A stretch of DNA of 57,836 nucleotides from contig CAJXOW010000017.1 in the NCBI GenBank assembly GCA_913057825.1, positions 1 to 57,836 on the forward strand, written 5' to 3'. The position numbers and the translations under genes are program-made. Shown here piece by piece: positions 36,000-44,903 of the stretch. The notes beneath the pieces were generated by a model. The model was given only the letters and a program-made list of their open reading frames with translations. It did no database searches and was not told the origin of the DNA. Origin of the DNA: an uncultured Balneolaceae bacterium. GTDB lineage: Bacteria > Bacteroidota > Rhodothermia > Balneolales > Balneolaceae. The first letter of the stretch is position 1. Each line of letters begins with the position of its first letter.

Positions 36000-36813
36000 T
36001 AACCGGGGCCCGGTCTTCGGCGGTAAACACGTCCTGCATGTGGTTCAAAAGGAAATGATGAATCGATGGATTGCCGGCCACGATGCGCTCGCCGAACAGC
36101 CAATGATCTTCTCCATTCCAGTCAGTAACTATACCTCCGGCCTCCTGCACGATCAGGGAGGCTGCGGCTACGTCCCACGCGTTGAGTGAATATTCGTAAA
36201 ATCCGTCAAACCATCCGCACGCTACACAACAGAGGTCGTAAGCAGCACTGCCCGGGCGGCGTACTCCCTGGGTATAATCCATTAGTCGCCGAAAGTACAC
36301 CATATAGTCATCGACCAAGCTCAAGTCGTTGTAGGGAAAGCCGGTTCCGATCAGGGCATTCGCAGGATCTTCCAGGGAAGAAACCGCAATCGCCTGATCA
36401 TTCAACCAGGCTCCTTCCCCCTTAATTGCAGTAAACAAATCGTCCGAGTTAACCTCCAGCATCACTCCGACACGGGGTTTGCCATTTTCCCAAAGCGCAA
36501 TGGATACACAAAAGACAGGAAAACCGTGCGCAAAATTCGTCGTACCGTCGATGGGATCGATCAGCCAACTTCGTCCTTCCGGAAGCTTCAACTCCTCCGC
36601 ACTCTCTTCAGCCAACCAAGTATCCCCCGGAAATGCATCCCGTATAATCTCAAGTATAACCTGTTCCGCCTTCAGGTCGGCGTCGGTCACTAAATCGTTC
36701 TCTCCCTTAAAATCGATCTCAAATGCCCGGCTCTCCCTGTATTCCAAAATAATATCTTGGGCCTTCCGGGCTGCTTTAACGGCTGTGTTCAGTTCTTTTT
36801 CCCAACTAGACAT
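35995..36813 (-). CDS. suhB: Inositol-1-monophosphatase family phosphatase
   Basis: A 272-residue Mg-dependent phosphatase. Motifs: the LAEES metal-binding glutamate, WLIDPIDGTTNFAHGFP with the paired aspartates, and NAWDVAAASLIVQEAGG near the C terminus. It hydrolyses inositol phosphates or similar small phosphates in the cytoplasm. I set the start at the ATG that gives MSSWEKELNTAVKAA. The frame is open 26 codons further upstream, but those codons are made of the TTACCAATCATTAAT repeat units and would not resemble any family member. Its stop codon lies inside another heptamer arm, so both ends touch repeat elements. Confidence 0.88.
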   Translation of the reverse strand: MSSWEKELNTAVKAARKAQDIILEYRESRAFEIDFKGENDLVTDADLKAEQVILEIIRDAFPGDTWLAEESAEELKLPEGRSWLIDPIDGTTNFAHGFPVFCVSIALWENGKPRVGVMLEVNSDDLFTAIKGEGAWLNDQAIAVSSLEDPANALIGTGFPYNDLSLVDDYMVYFRRLMDYTQGVRRPGSAAYDLCCVACGWFDGFYEYSLNAWDVAAASLIVQEAGGIVTDWNGEDHWLFGERIVAGNPSIHHFLLNHMQDVFTAEDRAPVR

Positions 36814-36818
36814 TTCCT

Positions 36819-36999
36819 GATTGGTAATTAATGATTGGTAATTAATAATTGCGGGAGGTTGTCGGCCTACCTGGCCATCAACCTTAATCACATTAAATCA
36901 AGAGTTAAATCAAAGCTAAATATATTATCATAAAGCCTGCTGAAAGAACGCAAGCAAAATAATCATAAATCACCAATCATAAATCATTAATTACTAATC
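36819..36999. repeat. A/T heptamer-arm inverted repeat, family E copy 2
   Basis: The left arm repeats GATTGGTAATTAAT as a 14-bp double unit; the right arm has ATAAATC, ACCAATC and ATTAATT-like units (36959-36999). The dnaG stop codon falls within the right arm, and the left arm abuts the suhB start. The core is about 108 bp. Confidence 0.8.
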
Positions 37000-38994
37000 C
37001 AACGGTTTTTTGGGTTTGTACTCAAATACTTTCTCGGTGTATGGTTGCTCCTTGTCGGAGTCGGGATCGGGAAATAGTTCGTGCAGACTGGATTTTTGAA
37101 TCAATGCGCGTTGTCGACCGACTTCTTTCAACATGTCTGCAATTTCCTGCTTTTCCTCCTCATCCGCTCCAATCTGTTGCCGGCTAAGTTGTTCGTGGGT
37201 GCGATCGAGGTAGTGAATTTTCAACGCCTTCAGGGCTCCTTTTGCAGTCTGATACGGGTTGTGATCCCGCTTGAACGACAGGCCGGTCTTTTCCTCATGT
37301 CGATCGCTCACCGAGTGACGTTCCAAGACAATCTCTCCCACCAACTCGGGAAAGGGATGGTCGGCTTCCGCATAGGTCTCGACGTCAATGGATTTATCTT
37401 CTCGATGCCGCTGAATGATATCCTCGTAGAACTTGCCAAGCTGTTCGTGTTCAAAGTGATCCCCATTGCAGAAAGAGCCGATATATTCGACCATTTCGTG
37501 TCCGTACATCAACATCAATCGAATAATCTCCTTTTCGTACTCGGGCAATTTTCCCTGTTGAACCGGTTTCTTTTTTTTCTTTTCGGGGGATGATGCTGCC
37601 GTTTTTGATTCTGAACGGTCTGATCTCCGCCGCTCCTCTCGCTGTTTTTCGCGCTGCTGACGTTTGACTTCTCTTTTCCGGCGCTTCTTTTTCTCCTGAA
37701 GTTTTTTCTTCAATTCGTTATACAGCGTTCGATCGTAGAAATCCTTCGCAAACTTGTTTAAATGCTGCACGAACGTCTCACGTGTCATCGCATCGGGGAT
37801 CTCGGCAATGCTGTCAAGAATATTATGGACCACTTTTTTCTTTTCCATGGGATCCTCCCAGCGACCGTCTTCCTGGGCGCGGTGCACCATATAGGCCACA
37901 AAATCCTCGGCCTTCTGACGCTTTTGCTCCTGGAACGATTCAGCTCCAAATTGGCGGACAAACGAGTCGGGGTCATCTCCCTCCGGCAGGGACATCAACC
38001 GAACGTCCATCCCCTCGGCCAATGCGATGTTGATGCCCCGCGACATGGCCTGTTGGCCGGCTGTATCCGAATCGTACACCATCGTAATACGGTCGCCGAA
38101 CCGGTGAATCGTTTTCATCTGTCCCGGAGTCAACGACGTCCCGCTGGTTGCCACCGCCTGCTCGACCCCCTCCTGGTGCAGCGTTAAAACGTCCGTATAA
38201 CCCTCCACCAATATGGCCTCGTCGTTGCGGCGAATTGCGTGCTTGGCGAAATTGACCGCATACACGACCTCGCTTTTGTTGTATACTTCGGTGTTGGGAG
38301 AGTTAATATACTTGGCCGTATCCTTATCCCCCAATACCCGCCCGGCAAATGCAATTACCTTCCCCGAGGGATTAAAGATGGGAAACATCAATCGTCCCCG
38401 GAAGGTGTCATAAAAACCTTCTCCGCGCTTGCTGGGCTTGATCAGTCCGGCTTCTTCCAGGTACTCTTCATTGATACCGGTATCGGACGCCGCTTCGTAC
38501 AGGGCCTCTCCCTTCGACGGAGCATACCCGAGTCCAAAACGACGGATCGTCTTCTGTTTATACCCCCGTTCCTTCAAGTACGACCGCGCCCTCTTTGCCT
38601 CATCACTCTCTTTCAGCCGATTATGATAGTACACACCTGCAAACCGCAGCGCATGGTAAATGCCCTCGCGCAAATACTGGGCCTCGTCATATTCCTGGGT
38701 ATCCTGTTCGGGCAGTGAGATCTGATATCGTTCGGCCAACGAACGCAGCGCTTCCGTAAAACCGACCCCCTCCATCTCCATAATAAAATTAAACACATCC
38801 CCGCTCGCCCCGCATCCAAAGCATTTGTAGATACGCAGCCGGGGCGTCACGTGAAAAGACGGGGTCTTTTCATCGTGGAACGGGCAGAGCCCCTTGTAAC
38901 TGCTGCCCGACTTTTTCAGCTTGACATAGTCCGATACCACCTCAACCAGGTCAGCCGCATCCCGAATTTCCTCTTTTTTGCTGTCGGATATCAT
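36994..38994 (-). CDS. dnaG: DNA primase
   Basis: A 666-residue bacterial primase, slightly longer than the E. coli enzyme (581). The N-terminal CHC2 zinc finger has Cys37, His40, Cys58 and Cys61 (LCPFHDEKTPSF, YKCFGCGASGD). The catalytic core includes RYGLGYAPS-like RRFGLGYAP, then the TOPRIM part with EAILVEGYTDVL, SGTSLT and MVYDSDTAGQ. A highly charged Lys/Arg/Glu linker (about 425-475) joins the core to the C-terminal helicase-binding domain. It makes RNA primers for replication. No rpsU or rpoD gene adjoins it, so the classic macromolecular synthesis operon is not kept here. Confidence 0.97.
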   Translation of the reverse strand: MISDSKKEEIRDAADLVEVVSDYVKLKKSGSSYKGLCPFHDEKTPSFHVTPRLRIYKCFGCGASGDVFNFIMEMEGVGFTEALRSLAERYQISLPEQDTQEYDEAQYLREGIYHALRFAGVYYHNRLKESDEAKRARSYLKERGYKQKTIRRFGLGYAPSKGEALYEAASDTGINEEYLEEAGLIKPSKRGEGFYDTFRGRLMFPIFNPSGKVIAFAGRVLGDKDTAKYINSPNTEVYNKSEVVYAVNFAKHAIRRNDEAILVEGYTDVLTLHQEGVEQAVATSGTSLTPGQMKTIHRFGDRITMVYDSDTAGQQAMSRGINIALAEGMDVRLMSLPEGDDPDSFVRQFGAESFQEQKRQKAEDFVAYMVHRAQEDGRWEDPMEKKKVVHNILDSIAEIPDAMTRETFVQHLNKFAKDFYDRTLYNELKKKLQEKKKRRKREVKRQQREKQREERRRSDRSESKTAASSPEKKKKKPVQQGKLPEYEKEIIRLMLMYGHEMVEYIGSFCNGDHFEHEQLGKFYEDIIQRHREDKSIDVETYAEADHPFPELVGEIVLERHSVSDRHEEKTGLSFKRDHNPYQTAKGALKALKIHYLDRTHEQLSRQQIGADEEEKQEIADMLKEVGRQRALIQKSSLHELFPDPDSDKEQPYTEKVFEYKPKKPLD

Positions 38995-39030
38995 GGTTGT
39001 AATTCAATCTAACAAACTTAGCGGTTTGGG

Positions 39031-39198
39031 GAAATTTTGAATTATGAATTACGGACGTGACTTGCAGACATAAAATCTATTGCTCGTACCAGCCTTATTG
39101 TTGCTGCCGGTATTAAAGGCAATCAATATTATGGCTGGAGCAAGCAAGTGTCATTACAACCATTCGGTGCCCTCACCAATTCATAATTCATAATTCCC
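39031..39198. repeat. Inverted-repeat element with GAATTAT arms
   Basis: The arms are made of about 7-bp units (GAATTAT at left, ATAATTC at right). Inside is a nested inverted pair, GTGACTTGC near 39057 and GCAAGTGTC near 39145, and GCTCGTACCAGCC opposite GGCTGGAGCAAGC. It lies between the divergent dnaG and GH97 genes, so both promoters must lie outside or within it. Nothing else is seen in this 333-bp gap. Confidence 0.7.
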
Positions 39199-39327
39199 TA
39201 GACTTCCTTACTTTGCATCCTTAATATTACATCATCAAAGCATTACCGTCGCTCAACGCTACACTCTATTATAATCTAATATTTAACAGCGGAATTACGA
39301 GAACTTTCTAAACGATTTCTTTTTCAA

Positions 39328-41385
39328 ATGATTACACCTGCTAACAGTAAAGATCCTGTTTATCGACTTCGTCTTCAATCCATTGCATTTATTTTAATGA
39401 TGGCGTTGTCTTCAGCGCTGATCAGCTGTCAGTCTGCCTCCGACACCTCTGTATCGTCTCCGTCGGGGGAGATAACAGTTGACTTTCAATTAAACAAGGG
39501 AAAAGCTGAATATACCGTCGACTATGCGGGCAAACGGCTTATTGATCCGTCGATCCTTGGATTTGAATTTCGAAAAATGCCTGCACTCGACGGACCCTTT
39601 AAAATTGCTTCGACCGAGACGGGGACCTTTGATCAAACCTGGCAAACCGTCTGGGGACATCGGGATACCATCCGCAATCATTATAATGAATTGATCGTCG
39701 AACTGCAGGAAACCGAAAGTCCGAACCGGAGCTTTTCCCTGCATTTCAAGGTGTACGACGACGGCCTTGGATTCCGCTACACGCTTCCTCAACAACAGAA
39801 TATTGACAGCGTTTTCGTAACCCGGGAAAACACGCAGTTTGTCCTGTCCGAACCGGCTACCAGCTGGTGGATACCGGCCAATTACAATTCCTACGAAAAA
39901 ACCTATCGAACCACCCCGCTCAGTGAAGTGGATTCGGTCAACACCCCGATCACCATGAAAACCGAGTCTGGAACTTATGTGAGTCTTCACGAGGCCGATT
40001 TGACCGATTATGCGGGCATGACGCTTTTCCGTCCCGATACGCTGCAAGCCACCCTGCAAAGTCGTCTTGTGCCATGGACTGACGGAGACAAAGTTAAAAC
40101 CACGTTACCGATGAAATCTCCCTGGCGCACTATCCAGATTTCGGATCAACCGGGCGGACTTGTGGAATCGGATATGATTGTCAACCTCAATCGACCCAAC
40201 AAACTTGACGACACTTCCTGGATCAAGCCGATGAACTATATCGGGATCTGGTGGCATTACCATATACGGACCCATACCTGGTGGCAGGGAGAAAATCACG
40301 GGGCCACTACCGAACGCATGAAAGAATATATCGACTTTGCGTCCGAGCATAATATCGGAGGCGTCTTGGCCGAAGGATGGAATCAAGGTTGGGGGCGCAA
40401 TGAAAAAATTAGTTTTACAACCCCGTATGATGATTACGATCTAGAGGAATTAGCGCGTTATGCCGATGAGAAAGGCGTTCACCTTATTGGACATAATGAA
40501 ACCCGGGGCAACATACCCAACTATGAAAGTCAGGTGGACTCGACGTTCAAATTGTATGAGTCACTCGGAATCCACGCCGTCAAAACCGGTTATGCAGGCA
40601 AGATGGTACCCGAAGGCACCTATAAACACGGTCAGCGAATGGTCAACCATTACCGGATGATTGTCAAAAAAGCCGCCGAGCATAAGATAATGATTAATGC
40701 GCATGAACCGATCAAACCGACCGGTATCCGTCGTACGTGGCCGAACATGGTAACCCGCGAAGGAGTACGGGGCATGGAGTTCAATGCCTGGAGTGAAGGA
40801 AATCCGCCGGAACATACCACCATACTTCCCTTTACCCGCATGCTCGGCGGTCCATTGGATTATACTCCCGGCATTTTTGATGTAAAGATCGAGAACTTCG
40901 CCGAGAAACGACGGGTCAGTAAAAAAATGCAGAAAAATACCCGGGTTCATACCACCCGTGCCAAACAACTGGCCCTGTATCCTATTTTATTCAGCCCCCT
41001 TCAGATGGCAGCCGATCTGATCGAAAACTATCAAGGAGAGCCTGAATTCACCTTCATCGAACAGGTCCCGTCAACCTGGCATGAAACCAGGGTGGTCAAT
41101 GCAGAAATCGGGGATCATGTGACGATTGCCCGTCAACACGACCGCGAATGGTTTATTGGATCGATAACGGATGAAAAAGCTCGCTCCTTCGAAATTACCC
41201 TCGATTTCCTGGAACCGGAAACTGATTATCGGCTCATCCGGTATGCCGACGCAGAGGGAACCGACTGGAAGAACAACCCGACGGCAGTACGCATCGACAC
41301 CATGCAGATAACCGGCGGACAAACCATGAAGATTGAACTCCCAGCCGGTGGCGGGCAAGCGATGAAGCTGGCACCGTTACGGTAG
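39328..41385 (+). CDS. GH97 alpha-glucosidase, SusB-like inverting type, lipoprotein
   Basis: A 685-residue GH97 enzyme with a lipoprotein signal (ALISCQS, Cys34), an N-terminal beta-sandwich (45-290), a TIM barrel (about 300-590) and a C-terminal beta domain. Glu391 (HNETRG), Glu460 (NAHEPI) and Glu484 (GMEFNAW) have the 69- and 24-residue spacing of the catalytic Glu439/508/532 of Bacteroides SusB as I recall it. AVKTGYAG has no aspartate at the retaining-type nucleophile position. An inverting alpha-glucosidase acting on maltooligosaccharides in the periplasm is therefore expected. It complements the GH13 enzymes but lies 14 kb from that locus, downstream of its own repeat-containing promoter region. 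Confidence 0.9.
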   Translation: MITPANSKDPVYRLRLQSIAFILMMALSSALISCQSASDTSVSSPSGEITVDFQLNKGKAEYTVDYAGKRLIDPSILGFEFRKMPALDGPFKIASTETGTFDQTWQTVWGHRDTIRNHYNELIVELQETESPNRSFSLHFKVYDDGLGFRYTLPQQQNIDSVFVTRENTQFVLSEPATSWWIPANYNSYEKTYRTTPLSEVDSVNTPITMKTESGTYVSLHEADLTDYAGMTLFRPDTLQATLQSRLVPWTDGDKVKTTLPMKSPWRTIQISDQPGGLVESDMIVNLNRPNKLDDTSWIKPMNYIGIWWHYHIRTHTWWQGENHGATTERMKEYIDFASEHNIGGVLAEGWNQGWGRNEKISFTTPYDDYDLEELARYADEKGVHLIGHNETRGNIPNYESQVDSTFKLYESLGIHAVKTGYAGKMVPEGTYKHGQRMVNHYRMIVKKAAEHKIMINAHEPIKPTGIRRTWPNMVTREGVRGMEFNAWSEGNPPEHTTILPFTRMLGGPLDYTPGIFDVKIENFAEKRRVSKKMQKNTRVHTTRAKQLALYPILFSPLQMAADLIENYQGEPEFTFIEQVPSTWHETRVVNAEIGDHVTIARQHDREWFIGSITDEKARSFEITLDFLEPETDYRLIRYADAEGTDWKNNPTAVRIDTMQITGGQTMKIELPAGGGQAMKLAPLR

Positions 41386-41453
41386 CTTGTATCAATGTTA
41401 AGGCGGTTTAATTGAGGGCAGGGATTGTTTATTGGTTGGTTGACTTAATTATT

Positions 41454-41766
41454 GAAGCTGGAAGCTGGAGGCTCGAGGCTCGAGGTTCGAGGCTCGAAGC
41501 GGAAGCTTGTTTTTGGGCGTGATAATTGTACATAAAACGATCTCAGCTCTTATCTGCTGTTACACGTGTTTCCACTGGAAATTTTATGAACCGGAAAGAA
41601 GTGAATACAGATAGCGAAGGTAGAATTGTTTAACAGACCTGATTGCTGGTAATAAACGAGTTAAGTTCAAATTTTTCGTGGAAGCTACGTGTAACAGCAG
41701 ATAAACGGGGCTCTGTAAGGGGGTACTGCAGCGCTGCTTCGAGCTTCCAGCCTCGAGCTTCCAGCT
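41454..41766. repeat. Heptamer-arm inverted repeat, family D copy 1, with nested inverted repeat
   Basis: The left arm has about seven 7-bp units (GAAGCTG, GAGGCTC and variants); the right arm has about four (TTCGAGC, TTCCAGC). Inside, ATCTGCTGTTACACGTG (about 41552) is mirrored by CACGTGTAACAGCAGAT-like sequence near 41690. At about 313 bp it is the longest such element in the window. No coding frame of note lies inside. Confidence 0.8.
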
Positions 41767-41799
41767 CAATCTAATTGCGCCGTCGGCGCAACTAGATTG
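41767..41799. terminator. Perfect 15-bp hairpin (one near-central mismatch) abutting the family D element
   Basis: CAATCTAATTGCGCC, a 3-nt GTC loop, then GGCGCAACTAGATTG. There is a T-rich run after it on the plus strand (TTCTTGATTCT). It could end the GH97 transcript; it also directly touches the repeat arm. Confidence 0.5.
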
Positions 41800-41869
41800 T
41801 TCTTGATTCTGTTCTGAATTACTAATACTATTTCAAGCTAATAGGCAAACTCGAAAACATTATTAACTC

Positions 41870-42736
41870 ATGAGTGTACTAGTCGACAAGAATTCACGTG
41901 TAGTGGTACAGGGAATGACCGGTAGTGAAGGGTCATTTCATGCAGAACAAATGATTAATTACGGGACCAATGTGGTCGCCGGTGTTACCCCGGGAAAAGG
42001 TGATCAAAAACACCTTGACCGACCGGTTTTCAATACGGTGGCCGATGCGGTGGAGCAGGAAGAAGCCGATACATCCATTATTTTTGTTCCTCCCGCTTTT
42101 GCCGCCGATGCCATCACGGAATCGGCCTTTGCCGGTATAGAAGTTATAATTTGCATCAGTGAAGGCATTCCGGTGCAGGATATGGTCAAAGCAAAACAGG
42201 TAGTTCGCAGTCACGGCGCCACGCTTATCGGACCCAACTGCCCCGGCGTCATTACTCCCGGCGAAGCGAAAGTGGGAATTATGCCCGGCAACATTTTTGA
42301 AAGCGGCAGCATCGGACTCATTTCGCGCTCCGGTACGCTTACCTACGAAGCGGTGGACCAAATTACCAAAGAGGGACTTGGACAAAGTACGGCCATCGGT
42401 ATCGGCGGTGACCCGATTATCGGAACCAACCATACGGATGCCGTAAAATTATTTGATGAGGACCCCGACACCGAAGCGATCGTTTTAATCGGTGAAATCG
42501 GCGGAACAGCTGAAGAGGAAGCGGCCGAATATATCCAAAATAACGTTGACAAACCGGTGGCCGCCTTTATCGCCGGTAGCACCGCTCCTCCCGGTCGTCG
42601 AATGGGACATGCCGGTGCTATCATTTCCGGGGGAACGGGAACGGCCGAAGCCAAGAAAAAAGCCCTGCGCAACGCCGGCGTAGCCGTAGCCGAATCGCCC
42701 GCCGAGATCGGGAAGACATTAAAAAGCATCCTCTAA
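41870..42736 (+). CDS. sucD: Succinyl-CoA ligase [ADP-forming] subunit alpha
   Basis: A 288-residue SucD of standard length. The CoA-binding Rossmann part starts [30 protein letters not shown] and [11 protein letters not shown] are family signatures, and the phosphorylated histidine is His247 in [16 protein letters not shown]. It forms the alpha subunit of the TCA-cycle enzyme that makes ATP or GTP from succinyl-CoA. The beta subunit gene sucC is not adjacent, so the two subunits are encoded apart, as in several Bacteroidota. A strong intrinsic terminator overlaps the end of the gene. Confidence 0.96.
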   Translation: MSVLVDKNSRVVVQGMTGSEGSFHAEQMINYGTNVVAGVTPGKGDQKHLDRPVFNTVADAVEQEEADTSIIFVPPAFAADAITESAFAGIEVIICISEGIPVQDMVKAKQVVRSHGATLIGPNCPGVITPGEAKVGIMPGNIFESGSIGLISRSGTLTYEAVDQITKEGLGQSTAIGIGGDPIIGTNHTDAVKLFDEDPDTEAIVLIGEIGGTAEEEAAEYIQNNVDKPVAAFIAGSTAPPGRRMGHAGAIISGGTGTAEAKKKALRNAGVAVAESPAEIGKTLKSIL

Positions 42737-42757
42737 AAATTTTAGAGGATACTTTTT
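42728..42757 (+). terminator. Intrinsic terminator of sucD
   Basis: ATCCTCTAAAA-A-TTTTAGAGGAT, an 11-bp stem, followed by ACTTTTT. It begins inside the last codons of sucD and is directly followed by the left arm of a family D element. Confidence 0.85.
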
Positions 42758-42880
42758 AGCTCGAGGCTGGAAGCTGGAGGCTCGAAGCGAACAGCTAGTG
42801 ATAACGGTAGTTGTTTTGCATACAATTTCTAACACCAATACAGGCTTCCGCTTCGAGCCTCCAGCCTCGAGCTTCGAGCT
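42758..42880. repeat. Heptamer-arm inverted repeat, family D copy 2
   Basis: Left arm AGCTCGAGGCTGGAAGCTGG and onward, right arm GCTTCGAGCCTCCAGCCTCG and onward, about 31-37 bp each; core of about 55 bp. It is bracketed exactly by two terminator hairpins in the convergent gap between sucD and the flavoprotein gene. Confidence 0.85.
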
Positions 42881-42913
42881 GTATAAAAGGGCGACATCGT
42901 CGCCCTTTTATAC
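42881..42913. terminator. Bidirectional terminator hairpin
   Basis: GTATAAAAGGGCGAC and GTCGCCCTTTTATAC form a 15-bp perfect stem with ATC loop. On the minus strand the stem includes the stop codon of the flavoprotein gene, so it can end that transcript; it also reads as a plus-strand terminator. Confidence 0.75.
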
Positions 42914-44380
42914 TATGTCGTTTAGTTCCGGTATCTCTCCTCGATAACCGAATATTTTCTGCAATGTTTTGATCATCCATTTGGGCTGGTTTTGTACGTA
43001 CCACTGGTCGGCCGCTCGGCGATTACCCAGCCCATAGGTGGGATACGGGTGGATGGTGTCTGATATCTTTCGAAGAGAGACTCCCTCCTTGATGGCCAGG
43101 GCATATTCGCATATCAAGTCACCAGCATGGGCACCAAGAATATCTGCTCCCAAAATTTTACCGTTATTTTTTCGCGTGTAGATCCTGATCCATCCTTCGG
43201 TTTTTCCCTCGGTAATCGCTCGATCTATCTTTTTGAAAGGAAAACGGTAGGTCTTGTAGCTCTGTCCTGCAGCTTTCAGGTCCTGTTCCCGTTGGCCTAC
43301 GTGTGCCATTTCGGGTTCCGTATAGGTACACCAGGGCACCTGGTCCTCGGCCATCTTTTTAGGTACTTTGAGCAAAGCATTGGTCACGGCAACCTTGGCC
43401 ATATGTTCCGACATATGAGTAAACTGGTACCGACCGGTGACATCTCCACAAGCATATATATGACGATTTGATGTTCGGCACCGTTCATCGACGGTAATAC
43501 CATTCCGGGTGCAGGACACCCCTGCCCGATCCAATTTAAGATTCTCCAGCTGCGGCTGTCGACCTGCTGCCACTAACAAACGGTCCCCACTCAATTGTCT
43601 GGTTTGTTGACCATTTCGGAGGTCCAGTCTGATCTGACCATCCTCAAACTGCTGCACTCGCTCAACAGAAGAACCGAGATGAAAATCGATGCCTTCCTCT
43701 GAAAGTTTATCCCTGAGAATCTGAGTCAACTCCGGGTTATCCTTTGATAATATTCGATTTTGCTGGTCTACAATGGATACCCGGCTTCCCAGGCGAGAAA
43801 ATGCCTGCCCCATTTCAATCCCGATGGGACCTGCGCCGATGATGAGCAGGTTATCAGGCTGGGTATTAATCTCAAATATCGATTCGTTAGTTAGGTGTTT
43901 AACATCCTCAATGCCCGGGATAGGAGGCACAAAAGCACTGCTGCCGGTCGCCAGGACGATAAATCTTCCGGTTGTTTCTCTTGACTCCTCATCCCCCTGT
44001 TCGATCTGAATGCGATGCTCGTCGACAAAACGGGCTTTCCCTTTTTCAATTTCCACCCCCATCTCCCTGAATATATCCGGATGATCCGCTTCCTCGTATA
44101 CCTGTTCACGCAAACTGCGAACGTGATTCATTAATTTTTCAAAATTTATTTCGGGCGTTTGATCGGTCAGCCCATACCTGCTTGCCTCCCGAATGGTATG
44201 AGCTGTTTTAGAAGCGTTCAGCAGCGTTTTACTGGGTATGCACCCGGTCCAGGTGCAATCTCCTCCCAGTTGTTCTGCCTCCACCAGCAAAATCTTAGCC
44301 CCCAGGCTGGCCGCAATACCCGAAGCCGTCAAACCAGCTGCTCCCCCTCCAATCACGATGATATCGTATTCGTATGACAT
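42908..44380 (-). CDS. MerA-like FAD pyridine nucleotide-disulfide oxidoreductase
   Basis: A 490-residue flavoprotein of the dihydrolipoamide dehydrogenase/mercuric reductase superfamily. The FAD motif is VIGGGAAGLTAS (9-20). The redox-active pair is Cys42/Cys47 (GGDCTWTGCIPSKTLL). The NAD(P) motif is IIGAGPIGIEMG, and YACGDVTG is the second FAD contact. The C-terminal region reads IHPYPTYG, placing Tyr where lipoamide dehydrogenases have the catalytic base His, as in MerA. There is no N-terminal metal-binding domain and no C-terminal vicinal Cys pair, so true Hg(II) reduction is doubtful. A general NAD(P)H-dependent disulfide or quinone reductase role is possible. The substrate is unknown. 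No mer genes are nearby. Confidence 0.82.
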   Translation of the reverse strand: MSYEYDIIVIGGGAAGLTASGIAASLGAKILLVEAEQLGGDCTWTGCIPSKTLLNASKTAHTIREASRYGLTDQTPEINFEKLMNHVRSLREQVYEEADHPDIFREMGVEIEKGKARFVDEHRIQIEQGDEESRETTGRFIVLATGSSAFVPPIPGIEDVKHLTNESIFEINTQPDNLLIIGAGPIGIEMGQAFSRLGSRVSIVDQQNRILSKDNPELTQILRDKLSEEGIDFHLGSSVERVQQFEDGQIRLDLRNGQQTRQLSGDRLLVAAGRQPQLENLKLDRAGVSCTRNGITVDERCRTSNRHIYACGDVTGRYQFTHMSEHMAKVAVTNALLKVPKKMAEDQVPWCTYTEPEMAHVGQREQDLKAAGQSYKTYRFPFKKIDRAITEGKTEGWIRIYTRKNNGKILGADILGAHAGDLICEYALAIKEGVSLRKISDTIHPYPTYGLGNRRAADQWYVQNQPKWMIKTLQKIFGYRGEIPELNDIV

Positions 44381-44419
44381 AGTATAGCACTATTTCTTAA
44401 TTAATTTATTCCTTGCAGG

Positions 44420-44507
44420 GTCTTCCCCCTTGCCCCCTCCAAAGGGGGATATTTTTTCACCTCAATCGCCAATAAATTCCCCCTTTGGAGGGGGCAAGGG
44501 GGAGGAC
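44420..44507. repeat. Inverted-repeat element with GC-rich 30-bp arms (family F)
   Basis: Arms containing CCCCTTGCCCCCTCC and its complement (44420-44449, 44478-44507), one mismatch in 30, with a 28-bp AT-rich loop. It lies just upstream of the flavoprotein start. CCCCCTTTGGAGGGGGCAAGG-like repeats are scattered in many Bacteroidota genomes, from general knowledge. Confidence 0.85.
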
Positions 44508-44819
44508 AGCCGATCATTAAAAAAAGCTGACCCACACTCAATCCATCTAGTAATAGAATGACATACCCCGAAAACATCTTACTTTTTTTATCCAATTCCA
44601 TTCCCGATAAAGGGGTACTTCACTGAGACCATTTTATCTAAACCAAATATTCAAAAAATATTTGAATATCTCATGTTTATTAAGCAACTCCGCAAACCTG
44701 CCGCTCCATCCCATATCCCCGGTTGACCTTGCACGGCAAGCTCCTTTAATTAGGGGAATCATGATCATAGATATACGCTGCTTGTGAAAACTGACTGACT
44801 CTTACAAATAACCCGGTAG
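44508..44819. other. Divergent promoter gap with a 9-bp palindrome
   Basis: ATATTCAAA-AAATA-TTTGAATAT (44647-44669) is a clean inverted repeat with operator-like spacing between the divergent flavoprotein and MFS genes. Nothing else is recognised. Confidence 0.4.
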
Positions 44820-44903
44820 CCCAATATCGCTTCAACACCTAGTCATACCCCTCTGCTCCGAGATAACAACCTGCATGTTATCTTCGCCGTTACATTAACG
44901 GCC

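Noticed and set aside
42908..44380. Mercury resistance locus
   Set aside because: No NmerA domain, no C-terminal vicinal cysteines and no merR, merT or merP nearby.
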